Shown here: one piece after another, positions 1 to 11,821 of the stretch
Layout of the letters: every line of letters begins with the position of its first letter
Numbering within the stretch: position 1 is the first letter of the stretch
Assembly: GCA_016858145.1 (NCBI GenBank)
Contig: JAEHOE010000067.1
Coordinates: 558,001 to 622,000 of the forward strand
DNA length: 64,000 bases
From: Edaphochlamys debaryana
Lineage: Eukaryota; Chlorophyta; Chlorophyceae; Chlamydomonadales
Direction: 5' to 3'
Translations under genes and position numbers: made by a program
The notes under the pieces: generated by a model
Told to the model about the DNA's origin: nothing
Seen by the model: the letters and a program-made list of their open reading frames with translations, nothing else
The model's database searches: none

Positions 1-653
1 GTGGCGGCGTCCCACCCGAATTGTTGCGACATGGGCAGGATGGCGACGCTCATGTTGACTCGGTCCAGGTTGCACAGCACGAAAGCCACAAAGCACATGG
101 CCACAACCTGAGGCGAGCAAGGGGCGAGGGTCAAGGCCAAGGCGAAAAGAAAAAATGGTGGGCAGGTGGTGGGGCAGCGGTGGGGCATGTCCAGCTGCGA
201 TGACAGCTGCCAAGTAAGATGAGCGCCGCGAGGCCAAAGCCGGGATGGTCGGATGGATGGATACCCCGGCATGGAACCGGAGCGGCCTCACAATCTCACC
301 GTCCATCGCTTACGCCACCCTTCCAGGCCGTCCGATTCCTGCACCACTGCCGGGGCAACGGCCACCTGGCGATTGAGGGAGGGGAAAGCGGGGGGCGGAG
401 TATACACGGCGTCAGACCTCGCAGCTCGGGAGTCCCAACGGGGGCCTCCTGCGCCTTGGACGGACGCGCGGCGCGCCTCCTTCGGGCTTTCCAGGCGCGT
501 ACCCAGCCGGACGAAGCTCGCAGCCGGACAGGTGTGGGGCGAGAGGGAGATGGGGTGCAGCCACGTACGGCATGCGTACGGCATGGTGCAGCTAGCTCAC
601 CGCCTGCATGTCCTCGACCTCAGCCATGTCGTACTCATCATAGCTAGATGCCA
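1..653 (-). CDS. PHT4: PHT4-family anion/phosphate transporter (MFS, SLC17-like), partial
   Basis: Three exons join in phase: 601-653 (acidic, ASSYDEYDMAEVEDMQA), 300-365 (VAVAPAVVQESDGLEGWRKRWT) and 1-107. The last encodes VVAMCFVAF, LCNLDRVNMS and VAILPMSQQFGWDAA. The pair NLDRVNMS / AILPMS marks the first transmembrane helix of plant and algal PHT4 (ANTR) sodium-dependent phosphate or anion transporters of the major facilitator superfamily, many of which sit in plastid envelopes or thylakoids. Splice sites are canonical: acceptors at 654, 366 and 108, donors at 600 and 299. The rest of the protein lies beyond the left edge. The exon(s) carrying the start codon and any transit peptide should lie above 653; I could not fix them. 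Family identity is firm; substrate and membrane are inferred from the family. Confidence 0.85.
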
Positions 654-3600
654 CTGAAAAGAGAGCGAGGCCAGTAGCCGTGGGCTGCAGACAGAGACAC
701 ACCAAACACGCGCACGTGACAAGACCAAGATATTTACTCAACGGCAGTCACGAGACCGGCCAAGTCCCCAGACACACCGCTAGCAAGTCACGGACGGGCA
801 GTGGATAACTGCATTCCGGGAAATGGAGTCAAAAACACGCGGGACACCCGCTTGATTTCTTCAGTCACTGCCTGGCGCTCAGCCGCCGGCCTCGGTAGCC
901 CCGGGATTAATTGCACACGCACCCGCTCAGGCGACTTTGGTCGTGGTACTGCGGGGCTGTGCGACCCAGCTCCACCGCCCAGGGCCCGGGGCGCGGGAGG
1001 TGCCCGTTCGAGGGTCCGCCCGCGGGCGGGGTGGGAGTCGTGTCGGGGGACTGGTGAGCGTAGGCTCCCCGCGAGCAGCCGTGGTTGAAACTCGGCCTGC
1101 ACAAGGCGGGGCACAACGTGCGCAGGAGCATAAGCACATAGGTCCTAGGCTTCTGACGCGCGCCAAGGCTGGCAGGCAGGCCCGGCGCCGGGAACGCCGC
1201 GAAGGCCGCGAGATGCCCGGCGGTGGGCCCCGAGCCAGGCATCGCGCCTCTGTGCCAGCGTGCTGCACCTACCGTGCATTTTACGAGTCGTGCGGGACGC
1301 GCACTCCTTGCCGCCCTGGTGGGGAGCAAACGGGTGCAGATGCATGAAAAAGTCGGACGTTGGGGTGGAGCCATCGCAAGCGCAGCCCGCTGCTGCTACC
1401 CACAAGGCTTCAGCTGCGCAGCGCGGTGAGACGCTGGGCAAGCAGGCTCCACGGGCGCAGGCCATTTGTGTCAAGGCCCTAGTGTTGTGCAAGCCGCAGC
1501 AATCCAGGCGCGTGAGCGCTGAGATGTATACAGACTAACAGTGTGGCGATGTGAGTGCTGTGGGTTCGGCAGAAGTGCGCCCGCAGCGAGAATTGGTTTG
1601 GTCTCCAGGCGGAATGTGCTTGTGCTCTGCTTTTTATGCTGGCTGCAGCAGAGTGGGCAGGACTGTTCGTCTGTTCAGAAAGTATGCTAGACGCACTTGT
1701 AAATGCTCGAGACGAATTGGCCACTAGCACTGCGGAACCAGGTGTGGCTCTCCGCCACACACTCGCCCACAGCGGCACACACCTGCTGCCGGGCCGCCCG
1801 CGCCCCCCGGCCCCGCCTTCCCGCCTCTGTCGGCGCCAGCATCGCACAACATAGCCCCCGGTCCTTTCCCCGGGTGAGCACCCGAGACGCCCACCGCGCG
1901 TCTCACCTTGCACCTAGTTGCAGGTGCAGGCTCCGACGCAGTCTGGCCCGGGGCTGACGGGTGCCGACGTGTCGGGCTGTGTGGCGCCGGCAGCACCCCC
2001 AGCGCTCCCAGACGTGCAGCAGCGCCCCCGAGCTGGAGGCCCCCGATACCCTGGGCAGAACCCTCGCGTCTGACTTGAGCACTACTCGAGAACGGCATGC
2101 TTGCCTGCTGGTCAGTTCCACAGCCCATCTGGGCCCTTCGTACCTTCTGACAGTGGCAAAGCAAATGCGAGGTACTGACGCACGTAGCTGGCATACGAAG
2201 GCTAACCGCTTCCTGACCGGGGGGGCCCGGGGCGTCCGGGGGTCCATCACGGGCATCACCCCAACAGCACGCGGTGCCGACCGGTGGCTGTGGTTGCAGT
2301 GTCGAGGGCGCAGCGCAGCTCCTCGTCAGCTGGTCCTCGCCGTCACTCTCGCTTTCTTCGGCACCAATCAACCAAGCCGGGGTTGAAGGCAGAGCCACAG
2401 CGCCCGCCCTTGAAGGGACACCCCAACGCGCAACAGCCTTTTCAAGTACCGCCGGCGCTCGCCAGCATCATCCGCGGCTCCCTCCCTCCCTGCAGCCATG
2501 GCGCGTGCGACCCACATCACCTCCCGCTGGAGCACCACCACCACCGCCATCCCTGCATCTGCCAGCACAGACATGCCGCCTGGACTTGCCGCGCCACCGT
2601 TGGTGGCCCCGCACCCCTGAAGGCACACGACTTCCCACGTGTGAAGCGACCCTAGATTCTGCATTCGTGTGGCATGCACACAGGGCATGTCCTACTGTAG
2701 GGTCCCATCGCCCTTGCATCCCGCCCAGCGCCGTCTGATCCCGCCCAGCGAATCCGTTAAATCCAGATGTATTGCCCCTGGATCCACCCCATAAATCCAA
2801 CGTCACATGGTCAACGCTGTCGACAGAGTCGCAGTCACGAAGATGCTCCTACGCCAAGACGACGCCATTTGGCTTGATAGCGTTACCAAGACTCGGAGGA
2901 CGGCACATACCAGGCCGAAGCCTCCTTCCCAAATCTGGCCATGCGTTCAATAGCAAGACTCGACGGAGCAAGTCTGCAGACCAGTACCCAGGCCCTAACA
3001 TCGACCGTCAAGACAGCATCCTTACGTTCGTCCGTTTCGCCCTCTACCCTGGGAGCCACCTTCCGGCCCCAGTCGGTTGGTTAGGCCACGGTTCAAACAC
3101 GGTGGAAGGTTTCTAGGGGCTTCGGAGCACCCCCTCCCGTGTCGCTCAACGGGAAAGGGTGCCTCCCACGAGAGCCTGTACGTGCGACCGACATCCAGCG
3201 TGCGACCGACATCCAGCGTACTCTGATCCTGCCGTTCTGTCGCATGCCGTACAGCGAAAACAACCGCCGACCCCCGCCTTTATTACCCCGTGCCCTTCGC
3301 CATCCGTTCTTCAACGGTCCTTTTAGGAGGCCCATACGAAGGGGCCGAGACAAAGAAACACCAAGCTCAAACCATTGCATGCGTTGTAGGTTAGGCAGCT
3401 TTCTAAGCGCGCGCTGTATAAGACACTTGAGACCAAGTCTTAAGCGGCATGTGGCAAACGAGGTTGCGACGAGCTACCCTGATGGCCCCGGCCCATACCC
3501 CATCATACTTACTCCTTCCGTGCACCCATCCCTTGGAACCTCGACCACTCGGCACGCCCCTCAGGCCCCGACGAGGGCCTCGTCATGCACAGATTCCCGT

Positions 3601-3856
3601 CCGGATCCTGCCCCAACAGGACCTCTGCTATAGCCCACAACCAGCCACGTGTATGCTCACATGACCGGCTCTCCCAAGGCGCTGCGGCAGGCCTCCGTAC
3701 CCGCCTGCACCTGCCCTCGCCCCAAGGGCTCGGGCCACCGGCACGTGGCTCCCAAATGGACCCCGCGTACGGCAGCCTGCCGCGACCCTTCCCCCGCATT
3801 CCCGCGTTCACCTTGCCCGGGTGTTGAACGCACCAGACAACGACTGTCGCGTCTTA
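654..3856. other. 3.2 kb without a supportable gene
   Basis: The part just above 653 should hold the 5' exon(s), untranslated leader and promoter of the PHT4 gene. About 1500-2400 has minus-strand reading frames of typical GC-rich composition, including one short acidic patch (EESESDGEDQ, near 2340-2370), but no splice-supported model and no family I recognise. About 2770-3640 is less GC-rich and carries plus-strand open frames of 114 and 164 codons with no recognisable domain; this could be old transposon sequence. A TATA-like stretch (gctgtataag) lies near 3413. I see no tRNA or rRNA gene here. Confidence 0.5.
3181..3216. repeat. 18-bp direct repeat, two perfect copies
   Basis: The unit cgtgcgaccgacatccag occurs at 3181-3198 and again at 3199-3216 with no mismatch, inside the less GC-rich stretch that lacks a recognisable gene. 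Confidence 0.9.
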
Positions 3857-6800
3857 CTAAGGCACCGCGTTGAGCCCGGGCGCAGGCCCCTCTGCGGGTC
3901 CGTCCGTGTTGTCGGCGTCCGCGACGGTTCCGCTTCCGCTGACGGCGCCCGGTCCCTTGCCCAGCCCGCCCAGCCCGCGCGCCGTCGAGACCTGCCGCAG
4001 CGGCGAGGGCTGCAGCGGGCTGTGCGAGCTGCCGGCCCGCACCTGCTGCCCGGGCGGCGCGCCCGGCCCGCCCCCGTTGCCGCTGCTGAGCCGGTCCATG
4101 CGTTGCTGCTGAGCCTGCTGCGCATGCTGAGCGTGGCCGCCGCCCGGCGGCGAGAGGGCCCCCGTGGGCCCGCTGTTGCCCGTGCCGATTGAGGGCTGGC
4201 CGCCGCGCGGCGATGTGGCCACCATGCCCACGTCCGTCGCCGCACGCCCCGGAGGGTGCGACGACAGCACCCGCTGCTGCGGCAGCGGGCCCGTGCTCCC
4301 GGCCACGCCGCCCGGCGCGCCGCCACCGCCGCCCTCGCGGCTCGTGGTCACGCCGCCTGCCGCGCCGCCGGCCGGCTGCGCGGACGCCGCCGCGGGCTGC
4401 GTGGCTGCGCCGCCCGGGCCTTGCGCGCTGGCCTGCGGGTTCATCAGGCCCTCCAGGCCCGGGAGCGACGGCTGGACGTTCTTGCAGTACCGCCGCTGCA
4501 TGGCCTCCAGCTCCGACAGGATCTCCGTGAACGTGGGCCGAGCCGCGGGGTCCGCGGTCCAGCACCGCCGGGCCAGGAGGGAGTACTCGGGCGGGGTGCC
4601 CTCGGGGAACACGGGCCGCAAGCCCTCGTGCGCGACCTTGGCTAGGATGAGCTTGTCGCGCACGCGCTTCTCGCGGCCCGACGTGAAGAGGTCAGAGTAC
4701 AGGCGGCTGCCTACGGGCCGAGCGGGGGCCGAGCGGGGGTTGGCAAGGGCAAGGGCAAGGGCCATGGGGGCAAGGACGCGTTCGCGCAAGGATGTGGTGT
4801 GTCGGCCGGCAAAGCCGCTCCCGCCCGCCCGCCCGCCGCCGCCGGCACGTGGCTTGCCCCAAGCCAACGCACTGACCGCTCTACGGCGCAACACCGCTGC
4901 TTAGCTCCAACACAGACCCGCCCGCACGGCACGCACCCGTCAGCATCTCCCACATGACCACGCCAAATGCGTACGCGTCCGCCGCCTTGGTCACGCGCTT
5001 GTGCGTCACGATCTCCGGCGCGATGTGGGTCACGGTGCCCCCCAGCTCGCCCATGAGCGGGCCGTCGCTGGTCAGCAGCTCGCTGAGACCGAAGTCGGAG
5101 ACCTGGGGTGTGGGAAAGCAGGAGCACAAAGTGCGGGCGGGGGCGTTGGTTGGTGCACGTGCGAGGCTGCGGTACCGGGCGTATGGCATCCACGCTGCGA
5201 GGCTAAGAGCGCGGGCGTCGTCCTATCCCCAGGCGTTGGGGTTACGTGGGTCTGTCTGTAATCGGTACAGGAAGGCTGGAGTCTAGGTCCCAGGCCCTGA
5301 CCCTGGGAGCCTCAGGCGCCCCCTCATCGCCCTCACCTTGATGGTGAATCCGCGCGCGTCCCCGGGGCTGGCCTGCGGGCAGCAGGGCAGGGGCAGAGAG
5401 TTGCATCAGTCCCTGGTGGGTCATGCCAGCGTGGCTTCGTGCTTAGCAGGACCCCCACGCCGCGCCTTGAGCAGCACGTGCTCCATCCCCCTTCCCGCCG
5501 CACCCCTGACGAGACGTCCTGCGTTCCCCACCTGCCGTCCTGCCCCTTCCCCCGACCTGTGCCCCAACCTCCTCCCCTCCCCTTTTCCCTTCATTGCCAG
5601 CCCCCTCCGAACCGCGCGGCCGCACCTTGAGCAGCACGTTCTCCGGCTTGAGGTCGCAGTGGATGAAGCCAAGGGAATGCAGGTACTGCAGCGCCGATGC
5701 CACCTCGAGCAGCGTCGCCAGGGTGGTCGAAAACTCCACGGGGCCCGTCACGGAGCCGGCAGGCAGGCCGCCCGAGGAGCTGCCACTTCCAGACAGGCCC
5801 AGGTTCTGAGCCAGCGAGGTCGTCGCGCCGTTGCCCTGGGCTGATACGGACGAGGGCGCGGGCACGGGCGCAGAGTTCCCCGCGGCGCCCTGGGCGGGCG
5901 CGCTCTCGCCCGACGCGATCGCGTCCGGGCTCGTGCCAGGCTCAGCGGGCCCGTTGCCGTGCGCTGCCCCGCCCGACGCCTGCGGCTGCAGGCCCCCTGC
6001 CGCCGCCGCCCCTGCCTCAGAGCCCGCTCCCGCCCCGACCGCGGGCGTCGCAGCCGCGGCGCCACCCGGCGCGCAGGCGATCGCGTGCGCGGAGGCTGCT
6101 GCGGCCGCGGCCGTGGCGGCTGCCGCCGCCTTCTCCTCGTCCTGCTGCTGTTGCTGCTGCTGCAGCTGCTGGGCGTAGCGGCGCTCCGCCACGTAGTGGT
6201 GCAGCGGGCCCAGGTTGCAGTACTCCATGATGATGACCTGCCAGGGGAAGAAAGAGGTGGGGGGTGGAGACAAGACATGTTGTTGGGCAAGATGAGATAA
6301 GTAGGGACGGGAGCAGCAGGGTTGGGGTGGGAGGAGGGCACGGGCAAGCGGCTCAGCGTGGCATCAACAGGGGCAGGAAGGTAAGGGAGGAGGCACGGGG
6401 CCTGGAAGGCGGTGCGTCGTGTAGGGATGCGTGCCCTGGGCCCAACCAGGGTCCTAGCCCCATCCCCGCAGCCCTCCCGTGAGTACGAGGCCCCTTGCGC
6501 ACCTGGCACCGCGCCCCGCCGTCCGCCGCCGCATTGGCGCTGCCGCCGCCGCTGTCGCCCGCGCCGCCTGTGCTGTTGCCGCCGCCGGTGCTGTTGCCGC
6601 TGGCGACGCTTGGGTCTGCCAGGGTCGTCGCGGCCGGCACGAACCTGCGCCACCGGTGGCCCCAAAGTCAGGTCAGGAGAAGCACTGGCGACAGAACATG
6701 GCAAGGCTCTGGTGAAGCTTCATCACCGTCCTCGCCCTGACGTTCCCGCGCCGCCCGTATTCGAAGCCCCGGCACCTGTCCAAGTAGCATCCCACAGCTG

Positions 6801-9800
6801 AGCGTCTCGCCGCCCCGCCCAAGCCTCTGGCACACACACACGCCTCCACACGCCTTCTGGGATCCTTCGGCGCCCCGCCCCTACTCCCAATGTCTACGCT
6901 TTGTTGTGCTGCGACCTGCTTCCCACACGTCTCCCTATAAGCTTCCAGTCCCACAATCTTCCCGTTCCGGTACGGGCAGCGCCGCCTGTCCACCCAGCCC
7001 CTGCCACGAGCCCCACCTGATGAGGCGCTTGGAGAGCTTGACCACCACCACGTCCGTGAAGGTGGCGTAGACCATGACGATGTTGGGGTGCGACACGGAC
7101 TTGGTCACCGCCAGCTCCCAGGCGGTGCGCATGGCGCGGCGGCCCTCGGCCTGCTGCCGCATCACCTGAGGGAGGGAAAGGGGGGGGGTGGCCGGGAGGC
7201 GTCAGCAGTCCCGAGGTGTGTTGGGAAGGGGCAGTAAGGTCACTGGGTGGCTGTTGGTCGAGGGTTGCCAAAGGAAGGCTACGGGCTGTCCTGTGTATAT
7301 GCACGCGAGCGGCTTGCGAGTAGGAGTACCCCCGGCGTTTTTTGTCCGAGGGCATGCACACTGACACGCCGGCTTCCTGCAGGCGCCGCTACGGGCCCCG
7401 CCCCGCCCACCCCCGTACCTTGCAGTGTTCCCCCGCAAACTCAGGACCCGCCCAGGCCCTTGTCCGCCCCTGCCCAGGCCCACCCCCGCCCAATCCAGGC
7501 CCACCTTGACGGCCACGACCAGGCCCTTCCACAGCGCCACGTACACAGAGCCGAACGCACCCTGCCCCGCCTTGGCGATCACCTGGAGGAGGAGAGGAAG
7601 GGGGAGACAGGATGAGGGGCCCCTTGAACACGAGTCCTCGGCAACATGCGAGCTCCGCCGCCCTGCAATGCGGGGTCCTGGGCGCCCCTCTGTCCCTCCA
7701 CTGCCACCATGCGCCTTAGGCAACCCCCTTAGGCGCATGGGCACGTCGTACGGTATGCCAACGCTCCAAGCGCCTTGCCCACACGGCGCTCGGCTCGCGT
7801 ACATGCGGCCCACTGGGTGGGTTACAACGCCGTGCGCATGCACACAGTGGCACCAACCGGCTGGCTTTCTTTTCCGCCGCGCCCACGTTTCCCCGGTATA
7901 CACGAGCAGCCCTCGTACAGTGGCACCAAGCCACACCTCCTGATCCCCGACCCACATCGCGATCCCCGCACCTGGATCTCCTCGTACGCAGAGACCACGT
8001 CAGCGCCGCTCGTGGCGGCCGACGCGCGCTGGTGCTGCGCGATGGCGGTCTGGTAGGCGCGTACGAGCGCTGACGTGGACACCGAGTCCGACCGTACCAT
8101 GACGGTGTACCGCAGCTGGCGGTTGGACGTGTCGGTTGGCGCGCCGGTCAGGATCCCACCGCCGGTCAGTGCATCCGAGTGGCCGCTCCCGCCCAAGTCC
8201 AACCGCCCGCCCACGCCCAGCGCGCCTGGCGCGCCGCCGCCAATCATCGAGCCCCCGCCGAAAGACGACTGCGCGTCCGCTGTGTCCAGGGGACCCGTGA
8301 AGCCGCCGCCCGTGTTGCCGTTCAGGAAGCCGTGCCCCGTGCCCGTGGCGGTCGCGCCCGACAGCATGTTGAGGTGGGGCATGGCCAGGAGCTGCGACCA
8401 GAACACGGTGGGGTCGTCCACGGCGCCCGCCGCTGAGGACACCTGCTGAATCAGGTGCACGACCTGTGTGGGGACAGGGAGGGAGCCGCCGGGGAGGGAA
8501 GGTGGTGAAGAGGGCGCAAAGCATGCCGAGTGGGGAGAAGCCAGCCGAGCGTGGTGCGCTTGCCAGCGGCCGAGGGCCCGAGCCCGAGCCCGAGCCCGAG
8601 CACAGGCAGGGCGGCACACGACGACGAGGCCTGGCGGCAAGGCCCCCTCGGTCTGCGCGCCTCATGCGCCCCCACCTGTCTCGCGACCGTGTGCAGCAGC
8701 AGCGGCACGGAGGCCTTGGCGGTCTGCGCCAGCATGTTGGGGTTGAGCCGGGAGCTGGACAGCCACAGGATGGCGCCCAGGTGCCGCCCGCCGTGCGCGA
8801 TGGGCGCAGCCACCACCCTGCGGGGTCGGGGCCGGCGCAGGGAGCGGAGGCGGGTTGAGCTTCGGAGCTCCGGTCGAAAAAGTGGAGGGCGGGTGGCGAT
8901 GCCGACAAGAGGAATGCTGGGCCCCGCCCACGCAGCACCCGCGAGCGCGAAGCGCTAGCCATGCAAGCCCGCCCTCGCCATCCCCATTTCCACTTCAATC
9001 CCTTGGCTCATGAGCTCGTCCTCCCCGCCACCCCGTCCACCCCACCCAACCCCCGATGCTTCCACGCAGGCACGCACGCACGCACGCACCAGGTGGGGTT
9101 AGTCACACGCGCCTGCTCCATGAACACGTCCTTCCACGGCTCGCCGTACTTCTTGAGCGCCGCCATGACGTCAGCCACGAACAGCAGCTTGGAGCCCTCC
9201 GCCAGGCAGCGCCGCGTGAGGGTGTTGGACAGCGACATGTGCGTGCCCAGCAGGCCCTCCTCGGGCGGCTGCGGGCGGGCGGGCGGGGATGTGGGTCGGG
9301 GCAGGAGGCTGGGTGGCGCGTGGGGATGGGCCCAATGTTGTGGCGAGCGGCCGCCAGCGCCCGGCGCCGTTGCCAAACTGAGACCTTAACCGCGCAGTTG
9401 ACGTCTTGCTCGTCCTGCCGCCCCTGTAGCTCTGGCCCTTCCCCACCAATTTTAGCCCCATGCACCCAGCAGTGCCCGTGCCGCCCGAGCCCAACCCCAC
9501 ACCCCCGACAGACATACACGAGCTGCCCTCCACACGCACCTGCTTGGTCCCGGTCATGGACGAGGCAAGGCCGCCCGTGTGGCCACGTGACGCGAATGAC
9601 GCGTCCCTCCGCAGCCCCAGGGCGACCTCCGGGTCCATCGTACTGCTGCTGCGCCGCTGGCTGGCCAGGCCGTACGCCGATCCGCTCCGCATGCCGCCCG
9701 ATACGAGTACGTCAATGGAGTTGACCGGGTCAAAGGCCCGCAGCGCGCCCACGGAGCGTGATAGCACCATGGCAGCGGATTGGTCTGGCGTGGGAAGTCA

Positions 9801-11821
9801 TGGGGGCGGGGCGGGCGGGCCGGCACGGGTGGTGAGCGGGAGGCTTGGGTGCAGGGGCAAGGGGGTTGAGATGCTCGGGTGTTTGTTGCTGAGCGGGATC
9901 GCGCCGGCGCCAGGGGAGATAAGTGGTAGCCCGGGTGGCTAGGATCCATGGGCGGCAATGCGGGTCAGGATCCCTATCCCCTCAGGTACGCCTGGGCGCG
10001 CAGCCAAACTCCCTAGAAGGCTAACCATAACAGCAAGCCCCTGTCAGACACCGCAGTTGTTGCAACTCTCTACTAACTGCCGATTCCTTCTAAAGCAGTT
10101 CAGTACGCCCCATTGTCACATGACGCTGGCCCCCGAAGCTACATGTGAGGCCCCTGCCGTGACAGTGAAACAAAAAAACCGGCCCATTCCCCTTGCCGCC
10201 AGCTCACCCGGCGCCAGCAGGACCAGCCTGGCCTCCGTGTCGTCCGGGTGACACCAGTCAAACCACGAGTCCAGCTCCGAAGAGATAATCCAGGCCAGCT
10301 GGTTGAGCCCGAACGCCGTCTGGATCTTCTCCGTGAAGTTCACGAGTTTGAGCGCAGCAGTCTCCGCGAGATACAGCGACAGCAGCGGTAGGTATCCTGC
10401 CAGCCACCGGTGCTCCGCCATCGTCGGGATGGGCTCCGTGTGGGCCAGGAGGAGCGCGCCCACTACCGTGTGTCCCTGGAAACCGCGGGCGGCATTCGAC
10501 CGAGTTACGTGAGTTGAAACCAATGAGTGCGGCTGTGACTAAGCCAAGCATGACTAAAGGACGAGCCGGGGCAGGCGGCCCCACCTGGTACAGCGGGAGC
10601 ATGAGGAAGGAGTGGCAGCCCGCCTGGTTGTGCAGGAGCTGAAAGTCCGTGGGAATGACGCGGGAGTGGGAGCCGGGGGCCCCGCGCGGCACCTGCGGGG
10701 CAGCAAAGGCGGTCGACGGACGGCCCGCGGACGTTCACCAGCATGGCCTAGGGCACAGTAACAGCTCAAGAGAGTGTAGCATGCAGACCATGCCAGTCCC
10801 GCTCGTCCAACTGCAAGAAACGGGCCTCGCCTGAAAGTACGACGGTGTCCGACTGCTGGCCACGTGCGCGGCGCTGGGCGTTTCTGCAGCATGGCAGAGC
10901 TCCCAGCCGCTCTTTCGTAGAGCAGAGCATTGTGGCGAAGAGCTGTTAGGCACCACTTTGCAGAAGCGCCGTGACGAGGTGAAGATATAGAAGCTGCGAG
11001 AGGGTGTGAGGCCGTGCCAGGGGGCGGCGGGTGGGCCCGGGGCCAACGGTACCGCAGGTCCTGCACCCCGTCTCCCGGTCACCGCCCGTCCCCCGGTCAC
11101 CGCCATGCGGTCTCCTAACCCTTCAGCGCTACGCGTTCACCGATCCTGGGCGCTGGCGTCCAGACCTGCACCCGCTGACAGCATCATGGGGCGCCCAGGC
11201 CTGCCTTCCAAAGCCCCGGTAGCATGCAGTCGCATTGGGGCGCTGGTCTGGTTCGTCTTTTGCCGTCCCGCCAGCATTTGGCCGTCCTTACGCAGTATCG
11301 GACCCGGATTGTCGCCCCGGCGCGCACCCGTTCCCCGTTCTCCCCCACGCCGACGCATGCGCCTTACCTGGCCACCGTTATGGACAGAGCTCCCACCAGG
11401 CTGTCCGCGCTCTTTGTGAGGTTAGCCCACAAGTCGTTGGAGCGAGCTCCGGCCGCCGGCACACCCGCCAGCAACTGCGCGGTATATTCCACGTTTATGG
11501 TGAGATACAGCAGAGCAGCCGTGCTTCAACTTGTCCACACCAGGCGTTCATGTGATGGCACTCGACGGAATGCCCAGCGCCGTAGCGACACACCTGTGAT
11601 AGTTGTGTTGGCAAGCTTCCGCGGCTGAAGGAACCATGGCTGTTGGACGCATCCGGCGCGGGCACTGGGCTTGCGGCGGGTTGGGACGCCGGGGGTTCGC
11701 TCGGCTCTGGAGCCTGTGGCTGTTGTTGCTGCTGCGCGCTCGGTTGATGTTTCTCCTCTACGCGGGGATACTCCTCCGCCTTGGGAGGAGGCCCGCGTCC
11801 GAAGCACGAGAAGAGAGGCAT
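3857..11821 (-). CDS. GAF-like-domain protein kinase of the TKL type, non-RD
   Basis: Exons I support: 11592-11821, 11368-11523, about 10810-11000 (frame unsure), 10585-10692, 10208-10475, 9540-9784, 9090-9268, 8676-8817, 7972-8463, 7505-7582, 7017-7165, 6503-6644, 5626-6237, 5337-5372, 4937-5102 and 3857-4710. Apart from the third, the phases agree; the protein is about 1,300-1,350 residues. It opens with MPLFSCFGRG, with a possible palmitoylation site at Cys6 and no Gly2 for myristoylation. The first half has two GAF-like stretches (around LLAGVPAAGARSNDLW, and AEHRWLAGYLPLLSLYLAE). The kinase domain has a P-loop GQGAFGSVYVA, VAVK, catalytic loop HCDLKPEN (Cys in place of Arg, so non-RD), DFG, THIAPE and DAYAFGVVMWEMLTG. 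A Q- and A-rich insert of roughly 130 residues follows the hinge. The C-terminal tail is G/P/Q-rich. Inferred role: cytosolic or membrane-attached signalling kinase; the ligand of the GAF-like part is unknown. Confidence 0.85.

Noticed and set aside
1724..2398. 224-codon minus-strand open frame
   Set aside because: Apart from one acidic patch it has shadow-frame composition, with no splice partners and no recognisable motif.
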